This document shows, piece by piece, positions 35,112-45,743 of a stretch of 64,000 bases of DNA. Both the position numbers and the translations under genes were made by a program. The DNA is from Citrobacter koseri. Its GTDB lineage: Bacteria; Pseudomonadota; Gammaproteobacteria; Enterobacterales; Enterobacteriaceae. The first letter of the stretch is position 1. Each line of letters opens with the position of its first letter. The notes beneath the pieces are model-generated. The model saw only the letters and a list, made by a program, of their open reading frames with translations. It was not told where the DNA came from and ran no database searches. The stretch spans positions 248,001-312,000 of the forward strand of contig UAVY01000001.1 of NCBI GenBank assembly GCA_900446925.1, written 5' to 3'.

Positions 35112-35173
35112 GTGTAAACGATTCCACTAATATATTCCATGTCACACTTTTCGCATCTTTGTTATGCTATGGT
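35112..35173 (+). promoter_or_regulatory. gal promoter region: external operator, CRP site, P1/P2
   Basis: GTGTAAACGATTCCAC (35112-35127) is the external operator for GalR/GalS, identical to E. coli. A CRP site follows (ATTCCATGTCACACTT, about 35134-35149). The overlapping -10 elements TATGCT (35163) and TATGGTT (35168) correspond to galP2 and galP1. Confidence 0.9.
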
Positions 35174-35205
35174 TATTCCATACCATAGGCTTAACGGAGC
35201 GAATT

Positions 35206-36222
35206 ATGAGAGTACTGGTCACCGGTGGTAGCGGTTACATTGGAAGTCATACTTGTGTACAGTTACTGAAAAACGGTCACGATGTCATCATCCTTGATAA
35301 CCTCTGCAACAGTAAGCGCAGCGTACTGCCTGTTATCGAGCGATTAAGTGGTAAGCACCCAACTTTCGTTGAAGGCGATATTCGTAACGAAGCGCTGATG
35401 ACTGAAATTCTGCATGACCACGCGATTGACGCCGTCATTCACTTTGCCGGTCTGAAAGCCGTGGGCGAATCCGTCGCCAAACCGCTGGAATACTATGACA
35501 ACAACGTCAACGGTACGCTGCGTTTAATCAGCGCCATGCGCGCCGCCAATGTCAAAAACTTCATCTTCAGCTCCTCCGCCACCGTCTACGGCGATCAGCC
35601 CAAAATTCCTTATGTCGAAAGCTTCCCGACCGGCACGCCGCAGAGCCCATATGGCAAAAGTAAACTGATGGTCGAACAGATCCTGACCGACCTGCAAAAA
35701 GCGCAGCCGGACTGGAGCATCGCCCTGCTGCGCTACTTCAACCCGGTCGGCGCGCATCCGTCAGGTGATATGGGCGAAGATCCGCAAGGCATTCCTAACA
35801 ATCTGATGCCGTACATCGCCCAGGTCGCAGTTGGCCGTCGCGAATCGCTCGCGGTCTTTGGCAACGACTACCCTACCGAAGACGGCACCGGCGTGCGCGA
35901 TTACATCCATGTGATGGATCTTGCCGACGGCCACGTAACCGCGATGGAAAAACTGGCTGGCAAACAAGGCGTGCATATTTACAACCTTGGCGCCGGTGTT
36001 GGCAACAGCGTGCTGGATGTGGTTAACGCCTTCAGCAAAGCCTGCGGTAAACCCGTTGCTTATCATTTTGCCCCACGCCGTGAAGGCGACCTTCCGGCCT
36101 ACTGGGCGGACGCCAGCAAAGCCGACCGCGAACTGGACTGGCGCGTAACCCGCACTCTTGACGAAATGGCACAGGACACCTGGCGTTGGCAGTCACGCCA
36201 TCCGCAGGGATATCCAGACTAA
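35206..36222 (+). CDS. galE: UDP-glucose 4-epimerase GalE
   Basis: Intact, 338 aa. NAD-dependent interconversion of UDP-galactose and UDP-glucose in the Leloir pathway; also supplies UDP-galactose for cell-surface glycans. Rossmann motif TGGSGYIGSH at the N-terminus, catalytic Ser in FSSSATVYGD (about residue 124) and the YGKSK motif (Tyr149, Lys153). The start MRVLVTGGSGYIG is chosen over an upstream in-frame ATG inside the promoter. First gene of galETKM; the internal gal operator lies within its first codons. Confidence 0.98.
   Translation: MRVLVTGGSGYIGSHTCVQLLKNGHDVIILDNLCNSKRSVLPVIERLSGKHPTFVEGDIRNEALMTEILHDHAIDAVIHFAGLKAVGESVAKPLEYYDNNVNGTLRLISAMRAANVKNFIFSSSATVYGDQPKIPYVESFPTGTPQSPYGKSKLMVEQILTDLQKAQPDWSIALLRYFNPVGAHPSGDMGEDPQGIPNNLMPYIAQVAVGRRESLAVFGNDYPTEDGTGVRDYIHVMDLADGHVTAMEKLAGKQGVHIYNLGAGVGNSVLDVVNAFSKACGKPVAYHFAPRREGDLPAYWADASKADRELDWRVTRTLDEMAQDTWRWQSRHPQGYPD
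35225..35240. promoter_or_regulatory. Internal gal operator (O_I) in galE
   Basis: GTGGTAGCGGTTACAT inside the start of galE matches the E. coli internal operator; with the external operator it allows GalR-mediated DNA looping. Confidence 0.88.
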
Positions 36223-36231
36223 GGACATGTC

Positions 36232-37275
<1,044 letters not shown>

Positions 37276-37278
37276 ATA

Positions 37279-38428
37279 ATGAGTCTGAAAGAGAAAACAC
37301 AATCTCTGTTTGCAGAAATTTTCGGCTACCCTGCTACCCACACCATTCAGGCGCCTGGTCGCGTCAATCTGATCGGCGAGCACACCGATTACAACGACGG
37401 CTTCGTGCTGCCTTGCGCTATCGACTACCAGACGGTGATTAGCTGCGCCACGCGTGACGATCGCAAAGTGCGCGTGATTGCGGCTGACTACGACAACCAG
37501 GTTGATGAATTCTCCCTTGATGCGCCGATCGTTACCCACGACAGCCAGCAGTGGTCAAACTACGTGCGCGGCGTTGGTGAAGCATCTGCAAAACGAAATA
37601 ACGCATTTGGCGGCGCGGATCTGGTTATCAGCGGCAATGTGCCGCAGGGCGCGGGACTCAGTTCTTCTGCGTCGCTGGAAGTCGCGGTCGGCACCGTATT
37701 CCAGCAGTTGTACCACCTGCCGCTGGATGGCGCGCAAATCGCGCTCAACGGCCAGGAAGCGGAGAATCAGTTCGTCGGCTGCAACTGCGGCATTATGGAT
37801 CAGCTGATCTCCGCGCTGGGTAAAAAAGATCATGCCCTGCTGATTGACTGCCGCACGCTGGGTACGAAAGCGGTCTCCATGCCGGAAGGCGTGGCGGTGG
37901 TGATCATCAACAGTAACTTTAAACGTACGCTGGTGGGCAGCGAGTACAATACCCGCCGCGAGCAGTGTGAAACGGGCGCACGTTTCTTCCAGCAACCGGC
38001 GTTGCGCGATGTCAGCCTTGCGGCGTTCAACGCGGTGGCCAGCGAGCTGGACCCGATTGTCGCCAAACGTGTTCGCCACGTACTGACCGAAAACGCCCGT
38101 ACTGTTGAAGCCGCCAGCGCGCTGGAGAAAGGCGACCTGAAACGCATGGGTGAATTGATGGCGGAATCTCACGCCTCAATGCGCGATGACTTCGAAATCA
38201 CCGTCCCGCAGATCGACACTCTGGTCGAAATTGTGAAAGCGACCATCGGCGATAAAGGCGGCGTACGCATGACCGGCGGCGGCTTCGGCGGCTGCGTCGT
38301 CCGCGTTGATCCCGGAAGCGCTGGTTCCTGCCGTACAGCAGGCCGTAGCCACGCAGTATGAAGCGAAAACCGGAATCAAAGAAACGTTTTACGTATGCAA
38401 ACCCTCACAAGGAGCCGGACAGTGCTAA
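37279..38428 (+). CDS. galK: Galactokinase GalK (one frame break near the end)
   Basis: 382 aa expected; 1150 bp against 1149, one insertion. Phosphorylates galactose at C1. GHMP kinase motifs: galactokinase signature [23 protein letters not shown] loop [20 protein letters not shown], and [11 protein letters not shown] near the C-terminus. An extra C near 38297 (GTCCGCG for GTCGCG) shifts the frame after GGCVV; the true end, reading [20 protein letters not shown] and finishing KPSQGAGQC, stops at 38426-38428. The galM GTG start overlaps this end. Confidence 0.95.
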
Positions 38429-39461
38429 ACGAAACGCCCGCACTGGCGCCCGATGGTCAGCCGTACCGCCTGCTCACCCTGCGCAACGATGCAGGGATGG
38501 TGGTCACGCTGATGGACTGGGCGCCACACTACTTTCCGCCCGTATCCCGCTAACCGATGGCAGCGTCCGTGAAGCGTTGCTGGGGTGCGCCAGCCCGGAA
38601 TATTACCAGGATCAGGCCGCCTTTCTTGGCGCATCGATTGGCCGCTACGCCAATCGCATTGCCAACAGCCGTTACACCTGGGCGGGTGAAACCGTCAGCC
38701 TGCTGCCGAGCCAGGGTGAAAACCAACTGCACGGCGGGCCGGACGGCTTTGACAAACGTCGCTGGCAGATAGTCAACCAGAACGATCGTCAGGTGCTGTT
38801 TGCACTGACGTCTGACGATGGCGATCAGGGCTTCCCTGGCCATCTCTGCGCCACCGCGCAGTATCGTCTCACCAACGATAATCGAATCTCCATTACCTAT
38901 CGAGCGACGGTAGATAAGCCCTGCCCGGTGAACCTGACCAATCACGTCTACTTTAACCTGGACGGCGAGCAGTCAGACGTACGCCAGCACAAGCTACAGA
39001 TTCTGGCTGATACGTACCTGCCGGTTGATGAAAGTGGTATTCCACGCGACGGGCTGAAATCCGTTGCCGGAACCTCGTTCGACTTCCGCAGCGCAAAAAC
39101 CATCGCCAGCGCGTTTCTTGCCGATGACGATCAGCGCAAGGTAAAAGGTTACGATCACGCCTTCTTATTGCAGACCAAAGGCGATGCCAGCCAGCCAGCC
39201 GCGCATCTGTGGTCGCAGGATGAGAAATTGCAGATGAAGGTTTATACCTCCGCTCCGGCGCTGCAATTCTATTCCGGCAACTATCTGGGCGGCACGCCGT
39301 CGCGCGGGCCTGAACCTTATGCCGACTGGCAAGGCCTGGCGCTGGAAAGCGAATTTCTGCCAGACAGCCCGAACCACCCGGAATGGCCGCAACCTGACTG
39401 CGTGTTACATCCCGGCGACGAGTACGCCAGCCTGACGGAATATCAGTTTATTCCGGCCTGA
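38422..39461 (+). CDS. galM: Galactose mutarotase GalM (one frame break)
   Basis: 346 aa expected; 1040 bp against 1041, one deletion. Interconverts alpha- and beta-galactose. GTG start ([11 protein letters not shown]) overlapping galK. A G is missing from the GGGG run near 38520, where [16 protein letters not shown] should be read. The rest is intact, with [27 protein letters not shown] (catalytic His region), [13 protein letters not shown] (second catalytic His) and the catalytic Glu in [15 protein letters not shown]. Last gene of galETKM. Confidence 0.95.
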
Positions 39462-39473
39462 CGATGAGCCATA

Positions 39474-39505
39474 ACAGGCCCGATGGTGCCAGCTATCGGG
39501 CCTGT
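39474..39505 (+). terminator. Stem-loop after galM, terminator without a clear U tract
   Basis: Perfect 11-bp stem ACAGGCCCGAT (39474-39484) with ATCGGGCCTGT (39495-39505). No T run follows, so it may protect the 3' end or act with Rho rather than terminate alone. Confidence 0.55.
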
Positions 39506-39641
39506 GGCGCGTCGCTTTGCTCAAATCCCCACCACTCAAAGACAAAATCGCAACTCCGGGTTCACAAGAACCTTACACTGCGTCACTATTTTCGCTATGG
39601 TTATGCGTAAGCGTTGCCGCTGACCTGTCACGGCAATATAA

Positions 39642-39656
39642 TGAGAATTATTATCA
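39642..39656. promoter_or_regulatory. Fur box upstream of gpmA
   Basis: TGAGAATTATTATCA matches the 7-1-7 Fur consensus (TGATAAT-N-ATTATCA) with one mismatch, 27 bp before the gpmA start. gpmA is Fur-regulated in E. coli. Confidence 0.8.
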
Positions 39657-39682
39657 TTCAATAAAGCTTGAGGAGTGAGAGT

Positions 39683-40437
39683 ATGGCTGTAACTAAGCTG
39701 GTTCTGGTACGTCACGGCGAAAGTCAGTGGAACAACGAAAACCGTTTCACCGGTTGGTACGATGTTGACCTGTCCGAGAAAGGCGTGGGTGAAGCAAAAA
39801 GCGGCAGGTAAACTGCTGAAAGAGGGAAGGCTATAGCTTCGATTTTGCTTATACCTCCGTGCTGAAACGTGCCATCCACACGCTGTGGAACGTCCTGGAC
39901 GAACTGGATCAGGCCTGGCTGCCGGTTGAGAAATCCTGGAAGCTGAACGAACGTCACTACGGCGCACTACAGGGTCTGAACAAAGCGGAAACCGCTGAAA
40001 AATACGGTGATGAGCAGGTTAAACAGTGGCGTCGTGGTTTTGCCGTGACCCCGCCGGAGCTGACCAAAGATGACGAGCGTTATCCGGGCCACGATCCGCG
40101 TTATGCGCAACTGACCGAGAAAGAGCTGCCGCTGACTGAAAGCCTCGCGCTGACTATCGATCGCGTGATCCCTTACTGGAACGAAACCATTCTGCCGCGC
40201 ATGAAAAGCGGTGAGCGCATCATCATCGCCGCTCACGGTAACTCTCTGCGTGCGCTGGTGAAATACCTGGATAACATGAGCGAAGAAGAGATTCTCGAAC
40301 TGAACATCCCGACCGGTGTACCGCTGGTGTACGAGTTCGACGAAAACTTCAAACCGATCAAACATTACTATCTGGGTAACGCTGACGAGATCGCGGCAAA
40401 AGCGGCGGCCGTAGCGAACCAGGGTAAAGCGAAGTAA
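39683..40437 (+). CDS. gpmA: 2,3-bisphosphoglycerate-dependent phosphoglycerate mutase GpmA (two frame breaks)
   Basis: 250 aa expected; 755 bp against 753, two insertions. Interconverts 3- and 2-phosphoglycerate in glycolysis. Start [20 protein letters not shown] with the phosphohistidine His11 in the RHGE motif. An extra A in AAAAA near 39800 and an extra G in GGG near 39828 break and restore the frame around [19 protein letters not shown]. The rest is intact with [15 protein letters not shown] and the second catalytic His in [12 protein letters not shown]. The Fur box upstream ties it to iron status. Confidence 0.95.
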
Positions 40438-40443
40438 TCTGAT

Positions 40444-40530
40444 TTGCCTGATGGCGCTTCGCTTATCGGGCCTACGGGTTGGCAATATGCGTCCTGTAGG
40501 CCGGATAAGGCGTAAGCCGTCATCCGGCAA
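40444..40530. repeat. REP pair between gpmA and the ABC transporter operon
   Basis: GCCTGATGGCGCTTCGCTTATC and the inverted GTAGGCCGGATAAGGCGTAAG unit; described as stems around GATGGCGCTTCGC and CCGGATAAGGCG. Convergent gene boundary. Confidence 0.8.
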
Positions 40531-40539
40531 TACATGCAC

Positions 40540-41316
40540 TTAAACCCCGATAACCCCGTCGAGCACCACCTGCGCCCTGCCCTGTGAACAACGTTCCACA
40601 CGACCCCGAACGTTATACACTTCCGCCAGGCTTTCTGCGGTAATAACCGCTTCCGGCGCGCCGCTGGCCACCAGTTTGCCCTCCTTCAGCATCAGCACAT
40701 GTTCGCTGTGGCGTAGCGCGATATTAATGTCATGCACCACCACAACCGTCACCATATTGCGCGCCCGCGTTTCCCGCGCGATCAGATCCATAACGTGAAA
40801 CTGATAGTTCAGATCCAGCGCGCTAAGCGGCTCGTCCAGCAACAAAAGTTCCGGGTAGCGAATCAGCGACTGCGCCAGCCCCACCAGTTGCCGCTGGCCG
40901 CCGGAAAGCTGGTCAAGATAGTGCAGCGCCAGATGCGCAATGCCGAGTTGATCCAGGATTGCCAGCACCTGCGAGTGGCTGTTCGCGCCATCCCGCCCGC
41001 CGGACGCCCGCTGCGCCACGATAATCGACTCCAGCACATGCAGATGTACGCCCTGCGGCAGCGACTGCGGTAAAAACACCACCTTTTCCGCACGCCGGGC
41101 AAATGGCAGCGACATCAGGTTCTCACCGTCCAGCATGACCTCGCCACGGGCTTTATTCAGCCCGGCCAGCGCGCGTAATAACGTTGATTTCCCGCAGCCG
41201 TTCGGCCCCAGCAGAACGGTAATTTTACCGCGCGGCAGCTCAGGCACGCTGAGATCGCGAATAACCGGATGTTTCGGATAACCGGCGCTTATTCCCTTGA
41301 GGATCAACCCGCTCAT
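40540..41316 (-). CDS. ABC transporter ATPase, FecE/FepC type
   Basis: Intact, 258 aa. Cytoplasmic ATPase for a type II (BtuCD/FecDE-like) importer of iron-siderophores, other metal complexes, haem or cobalamin. Walker A GPNGCGKSTLLRALAG (about residues 35-50), Q-loop FLPQSLPQG, signature LSGGQRQLVGLAQSLI and Walker [15 protein letters not shown]-loop VVVVHDINIALRHSEHV. Its start overlaps the end of the permease gene, so both are translated together. Last gene of the four-gene uptake operon. Substrate not shown by the sequence. Confidence 0.92.
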   Translation of the reverse strand: MSGLILKGISAGYPKHPVIRDLSVPELPRGKITVLLGPNGCGKSTLLRALAGLNKARGEVMLDGENLMSLPFARRAEKVVFLPQSLPQGVHLHVLESIIVAQRASGGRDGANSHSQVLAILDQLGIAHLALHYLDQLSGGQRQLVGLAQSLIRYPELLLLDEPLSALDLNYQFHVMDLIARETRARNMVTVVVVHDINIALRHSEHVLMLKEGKLVASGAPEAVITAESLAEVYNVRGRVERCSQGRAQVVLDGVIGV

Positions 41317-42398
41317 GAGATGCTCCCCCCCGGTGGCGCAAAATAATGCTCAGGAAGAATGGCACACCCACCAGCGACGTTACGATGCCTACCGGGATGA
41401 TCACGCCAGGAACAATATTCTTCGACGCGATCGAGGCCAGAGACAGCACCAGCCCCCCCCGTCAACACGCTGCCCGGCAGATAGAACCGGTGATCTTCAC
41501 CAAACAGCATTCGCGCAATGTGCGGCGCGACCAGACCGATAAAACCGATTGGCCCGACAAACGCCACCGACAGCGCCGATAGCAGGCTGATGCGCAGCAG
41601 CGATGACAGGCGCAGGCGCCGCACGTCAATGCCAAAACTCATCGCCCGATCTTCCCCCAACCGCAGCGCCGTCAATTGCCAGGCGCTACGCATCGACCAC
41701 GGCAGCACAATGGCAAACACCAATGCCAGCACGCCGAGCTTTTCCCACGACGCGCGCGCCAGGCTGCCCATCGTCCAGAACACCAGCCCCTGTAGCGTGT
41801 CCTCATCGGCAACGAACTGCATCATCGACACCAGCGCATTAAAGGTAAACACCAGCGCGATACCGAACAGCACCACGCCAGAGGTCGCCACGCGCGTCCA
41901 GCGAGTAATCCCGTCCAGCAGCAGGGCGGACAACAGCGCAAAAGCAAAGGCATTCGCGGGAATAAACCAGGCGGCAGGAACGCCGGGAATGCCGATACCC
42001 AACACGATCGCCAGCGCAGCGCCAAAGGCCGCTGCGGAAGAAACGCCCAGCGTGAACGGACTCGCCAGCGGGTTGTTCAGGATTGTCTGCATTTCGGCGC
42101 CCGCCAGCCCCAAAGCCATTCCCACCAGTAACGCCATCAGCGCATAGGGTAAACGGATATCCCAGACGATAACGCGCGTCCCCGCATTAACGCTTGCCGG
42201 GTGCAGCAGCGTTTGCCAGAGCTCGCCGAGCGACAGACCAGACGGGCCAAGCGTAGAGTCCAGCACCAGCGAGGCGACTATCGCCGCAATAATCAGCAGC
42301 GCCAGCATCAACCGCTTGCGTACTACAAGACGGTAGCGATCGTCGATCGACGGAGCATTAGCGGATAGCGACATAACGTTCCTTACCTGTAGAGTCAT
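41313..42398 (-). CDS. ABC transporter permease, FecCD family (frame breaks near the C-terminus)
   Basis: About 350 aa, many membrane helices. FecCD/BtuC signatures: LRLPYALMALLVGMALGLAG, EMQTILNNPLASPFTLGVSS, RLSSLLRISLLSALSVAFVG, GFIGLVAPHIARMLFGEDHR. After FYLPGSVLTGG a base error in a run of eight C near 41455 shifts the frame: the expected LSLASIASKNIVPGVIIPVG and TSLVGVPFFLSIILRHRGG lie in another frame, and a second indel in the run of seven C near 41330 restores the stop at 41313. The start overlaps the stop of the binding-protein gene (ATGA). Confidence 0.9.
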   Translation of the reverse strand: MTLQVRNVMSLSANAPSIDDRYRLVVRKRLMLALLIIAAIVASLVLDSTLGPSGLSLGELWQTLLHPASVNAGTRVIVWDIRLPYALMALLVGMALGLAGAEMQTILNNPLASPFTLGVSSAAAFGAALAIVLGIGIPGVPAAWFIPANAFAFALLSALLLDGITRWTRVATSGVVLFGIALVFTFNALVSMMQFVADEDTLQGLVFWTMGSLARASWEKLGVLALVFAIVLPWSMRSAWQLTALRLGEDRAMSFGIDVRRLRLSSLLRISLLSALSVAFVGPIGFIGLVAPHIARMLFGEDHRFYLPGSVLTGGAGAVSGLDRVEEYCSWRDHPGRHRNVAGGCAILPEHYFAPPGGSIS

Positions 42399-43381
42399 TT
42401 CGGCGGATTGAGCACATCGCTAATCTGCGCGTCGCTGAGTGTAATGCCAAAGAAGTCCTGGTAAAAGCGGCGGGTCTCCTTGCGCATATCCACATCGGCA
42501 AAGCGCTGCGGGTAGAGCGTTTTTGCCAGCCAGAGGAATTGTAACGCCTCTTCGCTGGTCTCCCGACACCACCAGAACATCCCTTTCGGGTTCACATACA
42601 CGCGATGATGAATCACGGCATCCACCTGCGCCCACTGGGGAGAAGTCAGGATGGCATCCGCATCCCGCTTATTCATGGCGATAATCACCGCCGGATTTGC
42701 CGCGACGATCTGCTCAAGAGCGACTTCCCCCGTCCGGTTTTGCTTGTGGCTAAACCAGCGTTCGGCGACGTTTTTTGCACCGGCCAGATCCATCCAGTCC
42801 TGATTAAGCGACGGCCTGCCGGAAGTGGTCAGCGGATTGCCCATGCTGTGATAGAGGGTCATTCGCTGATCTTCAGGAAGATCGCTTAAGCGCGCCTTTA
42901 CCCGCGCCACATTGCGGTCAAAATACTGCTGATACCGCTGCGCTTTATCCTGCGCATCCGGCCCCAGCACCTCCGCTGTTTTATGCACCCGGGCGGTCAG
43001 CGCCTGCATGGAGTTCGCCTCAAACGCCAGTACGCGCACCCCCGCCTGCTGGAGCAGCGACGCCCTCGGCACCGTCATCGATTTCGGCACAAACAGCAGT
43101 TGCGTACCGAGCGAGATGATCTGCTCCGGGTCCAGTTCGTGACCGCTGTTGACGCTGACAACGGCGACATTCTCAATACGCGGCAGACTCTGGCGAAAAA
43201 GCGGAATCGTCTTTGCAATCATCGACGTGCCAACAATATTATCGCCATACCCCAGCATGGTGATGATGGTGTTTTGCGCCGGCCACGGCGAAGCGATGCG
43301 CACATCGCTGTGCGGCTGCGCGGCAAACAGGCTCCCCGCCACCAGCCAGGCCAGCGCGGGGAAAATGCGGGTTAGCGTCAT
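42395..43381 (-). CDS. Periplasmic substrate-binding protein, FecB/BtuF type
   Basis: Intact, 328 aa. Signal peptide (FPALAWLVAGSLFAAQ) followed by a TroA/BtuF-fold binding protein: RIASPWPAQNTIITMLGYGD, VSVNSGHELDPEQIISLGTQ, GNPLTTSGRPSLNQDWMDLA, EQIVAANPAVIIAMNKRDA, and GMFWWCRETSEEALQFLWLA near the C-terminus. It would deliver a metal complex or similar ligand from the TonB receptor to the permease. 11 bp after the receptor stop codon. The ligand cannot be named from sequence. Confidence 0.88.
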   Translation of the reverse strand: MTLTRIFPALAWLVAGSLFAAQPHSDVRIASPWPAQNTIITMLGYGDNIVGTSMIAKTIPLFRQSLPRIENVAVVSVNSGHELDPEQIISLGTQLLFVPKSMTVPRASLLQQAGVRVLAFEANSMQALTARVHKTAEVLGPDAQDKAQRYQQYFDRNVARVKARLSDLPEDQRMTLYHSMGNPLTTSGRPSLNQDWMDLAGAKNVAERWFSHKQNRTGEVALEQIVAANPAVIIAMNKRDADAILTSPQWAQVDAVIHHRVYVNPKGMFWWCRETSEEALQFLWLAKTLYPQRFADVDMRKETRRFYQDFFGITLSDAQISDVLNPPK

Positions 43382-43392
43382 GACTCCATCCT

Positions 43393-45560
43393 TTAAAAAT
43401 CAAACGTGACGGAGGCGCGAACTTCACGCCCGCTGCCGATAAAGGCGCTGGGTGAACCGTTATCGCCATCGGTGCCTGACGGGAAGATTGATGCCCAGTA
43501 ATGCTTATCGAACACGTTGTTAACCACCACGCGGAAGGTGGTCGGCACGTTGCTGATTTTCGTGGTGTAGCGGGTGCCCAGGTCCCAGGTGGTGTAGCTG
43601 CTGGCCCATGCGGTGTTGGTATCGTTGGCGGCACGCTTGCCGGTATAGTGAACGTTAGCGCTGTATACCCATTCCGGCATCGACGGTAAGCTGTACTCCG
43701 CCAGCATGTTCGCCTGCACTTTCGGTACGCCTACCACCCGTTTATCGCTGGTGGTATCGCTCACCGTATCTTGCAGTTTCGGATCGAGGAGCGTCACGCC
43801 GCTGTAGATATTCAGCCCTTGCCAGACATTACCGGAGGCCGTCAATTCCAGACCGTTATTGACCTGGTTCCCCTGTTCCTTATAGACATTGTCGCCGGGA
43901 TCGACATAGGCAAATGGACGCTCAAGACGGAACAGCGCCGCCCCCAGATTCATCCCGGAGACATCGGCTTTTAGCCCCATCTCATATTGTTTGCTGCGAT
44001 ACGGGTCGAGGGTTTGCCCGGCATTTTTCACGTCGCTATTGGTTGGCGCCGTCCCGCCCTGTTCCAGCGACTCCGCATAGCTGACGTAGGCCATCACATT
44101 CGGGGTGATTTTATACATCAACGCCGCATTTGGGCTTAAACCGTTCTCATCAATCTGGCCGGTTTTATGACCGCTTTTATTGTAGTTCTGCGACTGAATC
44201 CAGCTCTGGCTCAAGTAGAACATCGCCGACCATTTCGGCGTGAAAGTCACGGTATCCCCAAGGGTAATGCTCTGTTGCGTGTTGACGCTGGATTTATAAC
44301 GATCCCCACCGGTTATGATTTTGCCATCGCCCTTTTCGTACATCTTAGAGGGTGGTACATATTGGTGGTGTCCCAGCTATAAGACGGCCCCGTCCCTTTC
44401 GCACTGTACAGCGACCAGACATAACCGGTGGTCGAGAGCGCAATATCATGCCCGACAGAACCGGTATCAACATGACCGTTAAGCGTGGCGGTATTGCTCA
44501 GTACGCGAAAACGTCCTGCGGCAGTAGAGTCTTTCAGCGAACGGCTGATATCGCCCTGGTTATTGATAATTTTGCTGGATACGTTACGCATCGCACGATC
44601 CGCCTGCTGCCAGCCAACGCCTGCCGTTACGGACCAGTCATCATTGAGATAATGAATAAGACGCGTGCTCACCGTGTCGGTTGTCAGATCGTTCCCGGCC
44701 GTGCTGAGCGCCAGATTTTATCTTTGGGATCGGGTGCGGAAGGTAATTTAATGTTCGGGCCATAGCTGAAGCTACCTGGATAGCCTTTCTGAATAAACTC
44801 ATAGTGGCTGGCATCCAGCTGCAATTGCGTGCCTGGCTGAATATTCCAGTCCAGCGCCACGGAAAGCAACTTACGGCGCAGCGTACTGTCATCCAGATTC
44901 CCTTCACCTTCCTGATCCAGCACATTCACGCGATAGCCAAAAACGGTTGTCATCATCAATGTGTCCGCCCAAATCGACATGCCCGGTGAAGGCGCTCCGG
45001 CTTTGATAACCCAGAGTGACTTTGCGCAGCGTCTCTTCCGTTGGGCGTTTGGCGACAAAATTAAACTGCCCGGCCGGACTTGCCGGGCCGTACAGCGCGC
45101 CGGTCAGACTGTTGAGCACATCCAGGCGTTCCAGCATCTCAACGGGGAAAGCGGTGGTTGAGACGATGTTCAACCCATCCAGGCGGCTGTTGGCAACCAC
45201 GCTGCCCTGCATCCCCCGGCTCTGCGGTCTGCCGACATCCATGCCGCCGCGCGCCTGCATTTGTGTGCTGGGCGAGTATTTCAGCAGTTCGCTCACGCTT
45301 TGCGCCTGCTGGTTCTCAATCATCTCTTTGGTGACGGTCGTGGTCGAATACGGTGTATCAACCCAGGCTTTATTGCCCAGCGGCCCGACATCGATATCAT
45401 TGGTTTTGAATCCAGCGCCGGAAGCGGCATGCGTGGTATCGGCAGAAGGCTGGCTGGTGACGATAATTTCATCTTCAGAGGTGTTTGCCGCATGTGCGCT
45501 GTGCGGCGCCAGGGAAATGAGAAGAGGCAACAGCGTTGCCAGTTGAGTGGGCTTATTCAT
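43393..45560 (-). CDS. TonB-dependent outer-membrane receptor, siderophore-receptor type (several frame breaks)
   Basis: About 720 aa. Signal peptide MNKPTQLATLLPLLISLAPH ending SAHA, then a TonB box-like DEIIVTSQPS. Plug domain: PYSTTTVTKEMIENQQAQSV, GLNIVSTTAFPVEMLERLDV, LNSLTGALYGPASPAGQFNF with the family's GP-P-G turn. Barrel parts in several frames (breaks near 44950, 44700, 44340): DWNIQPGTQLQLDASHYEF, LNDDWSVTAGVGWQQADRAM, then intact from about 44340 to the C-terminal aromatic SVTFDF. No close match to FepA, FhuA, FecA, FhuE or IroN is recognised. The start is ATG 45560; the in-frame TTG upstream is not preferred. Confidence 0.88.
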
Positions 45561-45616
45561 TTGTATTATCAATCGTTATGTAAAAATTTATATTACGACC
45601 AATATAAGTGTAAAAA

Positions 45617-45632
45617 GTTGATCACGATCACA
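45617..45632. promoter_or_regulatory. CRP- or FNR-like site upstream of the TonB receptor
   Basis: GTTGATCACGATCACA reads as TGTGA-N6-TCAAC on the minus strand (CRP half-perfect) and as TTGAT-N4-ATCAC on the plus strand (9 of 10 FNR consensus bases). About 57 bp before the receptor start. I saw no good Fur box in this leader. Confidence 0.5.
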
Positions 45633-45686
45633 TCAAAACTTTTAAACAAAGAACTAACTCTTTTGGATTACAAACAGTTAGTAGAA

Positions 45687-45713
45687 AAAAACCGGCCTGA
45701 TTTGCCGGTTTTT
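45687..45713 (-). terminator. Rho-independent terminator of aroG
   Basis: Stem AAAAACCGGC (45687-45696) with GCCGGTTTTT (45704-45713); on the minus strand it ends in a run of seven T. 30 bp after the aroG stop codon. Confidence 0.9.
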
Positions 45714-45743
45714 CAATTGCGCAACGTGCGTTGGCAGGAGGAA

